Of a stretch of DNA of 64,000 nt, positions 63,232 to 64,000 are shown one piece after another. The position numbers were made by a program, and so were the translations under genes. Position 1 is the first letter of the stretch; each line of letters starts with the position of its first letter. Origin of the DNA: Octadecabacter sp. SW4 (GTDB taxonomy: Bacteria > Pseudomonadota > Alphaproteobacteria > Rhodobacterales > Rhodobacteraceae); assembly GCF_008065155.1 (NCBI RefSeq), contig NZ_CP042819.1, positions 2,672,922 through 2,736,921 on the forward strand, written 5' to 3'. The notes under the pieces were generated by a model that worked only from the letters and a program-made list of their open reading frames with translations, was not told where the DNA came from and did not search any database.

Positions 63232-64000
63232 ATGGTCGCACTGACCTACACGGTAGCTTTTGAGGGGGTCGAGGCGCGACAGGTCGAGGTGCAATGCGCC
63301 ATTTCGCCGGGGATGCCCGCGTTTTCCATCGTCGGACTGCCCGACAAGGCCGTGTCCGAAGCCCGCGAGCGGGTGCGCGCCGCGCTGACGGCAATGGCCA
63401 TCGCCCTGCCGTCAAAACGGATCACGATCAATATGTCGCCCGCCGACCTGCCAAAGGAAGGGTCGCACTACGACTTGCCGATTGCGGTCGCTTTGCTGGC
63501 CGCCCTCGACATCATTCCGCAAGACAAGGCGCAAGAAACACTGGCTTTGGGTGAACTCTCGCTTGATGGCACGTTGGTTTCGGTCGTCGGCGCCCTGCCA
63601 GCCGCAATGGCTGCCGCAAGCGAGGACCGCACCCTGCTTTGTCCACAAACCTGCGGCGCCGAGGCGGCCTGGGTCGGCGCGGCCAATGTCATTGGCGCGC
63701 GGTCGTTGGCAGATGTGGTGCGCCATTTCACCGGCCAATCTGTCATCGCCCCGGCACAACCCGGCGAAGTCACCCGTCCGACCCACGCGCGTGATCTGCG
63801 CGACGTCAAAGGGCAGGAACGCGCGAAACGGGCGCTGGAAATCGCCGCCGCCGGACGGCACCACTTGCTGATGGTCGGTTCTCCCGGCTCGGGAAAATCC
63901 ATGTTGGCGGCGCGCCTTGCGGGGATCCTTCCCCCCTTGATCCGGCCGAGGCCCTGGAAACCTCGATGATCCATTCGCTGTCGGGTCTTTTGGACGAAGG
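63232..64000 (+). CDS. comM: YifB/ComM-family Mg-chelatase-like AAA ATPase (3' end cut by window; frameshifted)
   Basis: Start ATG at 63232 with GGAGGGA upstream. The ChlI-like N-domain ([35 protein letters not shown]) and Walker A ([11 protein letters not shown]) are present. After GILPP the frame shifts: the +strand reads out at 63969, while the other frame continues with the expected [21 protein letters not shown]. One C appears missing from the run at 63931-63936. ComM is a branch-migration helicase of natural transformation; the gene continues past the window. Confidence 0.9.

Noticed and set aside
1-64000. tRNA genes, CRISPR arrays, insertion sequences, prophage, replication origin
   Set aside because: I looked for T-loop GTTCGANTC contexts, regularly spaced repeats, transposase or integrase proteins and DnaA-box clusters, and found none.

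Overview
This window reads as chromosomal DNA of an alphaproteobacterium of the family Rhodobacteraceae, most likely a marine Roseobacter-group member (Loktanella/Yoonia-like; genus is a guess). Reasons: about 60% G+C by eye, an RpoH of the second alphaproteobacterial type, short HisG with HisZ, a fused MrpA/B antiporter subunit, a B12-dependent ribonucleotide reductase, an NMT-free but complete purine-oxidation/BMP-transporter operon, and free-standing Hint-domain proteins. I see no tRNA or rRNA gene, CRISPR array, insertion sequence or prophage. Nearly all the sequence is coding, in short operons joined by 4-base ATGA/GTGA overlaps.

Layout. 1-6.1 kb: end of clpA, a divergent M23 protein and a TolQ-like/OmpA-like envelope pair. 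6.2-14 kb: chaC, a DUF2125 protein, tyrA-hisC, rpsD, a Hint protein, an LpxR-like protein and a tandem pair of small drug/metabolite transporters. 14.2-20.1 kb: the Mrp Na+/H+ antiporter operon (mrpAB, C, D, E, F, G) with a one-base frameshift in mrpA. 20.1-24.1 kb: nrdJ, a DUF1489 gene and a porin-like gene. 24.2-32.2 kb: hisS-hisZ-hisG, slyX, a lipoprotein and dnaE. 32.3-33.1 kb: an ArsR/SRPBCC pair behind a perfect palindrome. 33.3-42.4 kb: xdhA-xdhB-xdhC followed by a four-gene BMP-type nucleoside/purine ABC importer, together a purine uptake and oxidation unit. 42.6-47.6 kb: two FAD amine oxidoreductases, an HNH protein and a degenerate Hint protein. 47.7-55 kb: panC-panB, small lipoprotein, lipase, 2-hydroxyacid dehydrogenase, SH3 protein, CDF transporter, M3 peptidase. 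55-64 kb: amino-acid ABC genes, a membrane-anchored MoeB-like protein, dut, coaBC, chaN-like, rpoH2, cobU, a histidine phosphatase, a GST and the start of comM.

Most notable: a 38-base dispersed element present three times, twice intergenic (beside the rpsD promoter and at the dut start) and once inserted in frame inside xdhB, where it appears to add protein sequence; a close match to an RpoE-type promoter in front of rpoH2; an ArsR-type palindrome with a possibly leaderless gene; a recurrent TGGCGCAA motif before amine oxidoreductase and transporter genes; two Hint proteins of which one has lost its catalytic residues; and two frameshifts (mrpA, comM), both single-base losses in C/G runs, which suggests sequence error rather than biology. 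I did not find a clearly new defence or mobile system.
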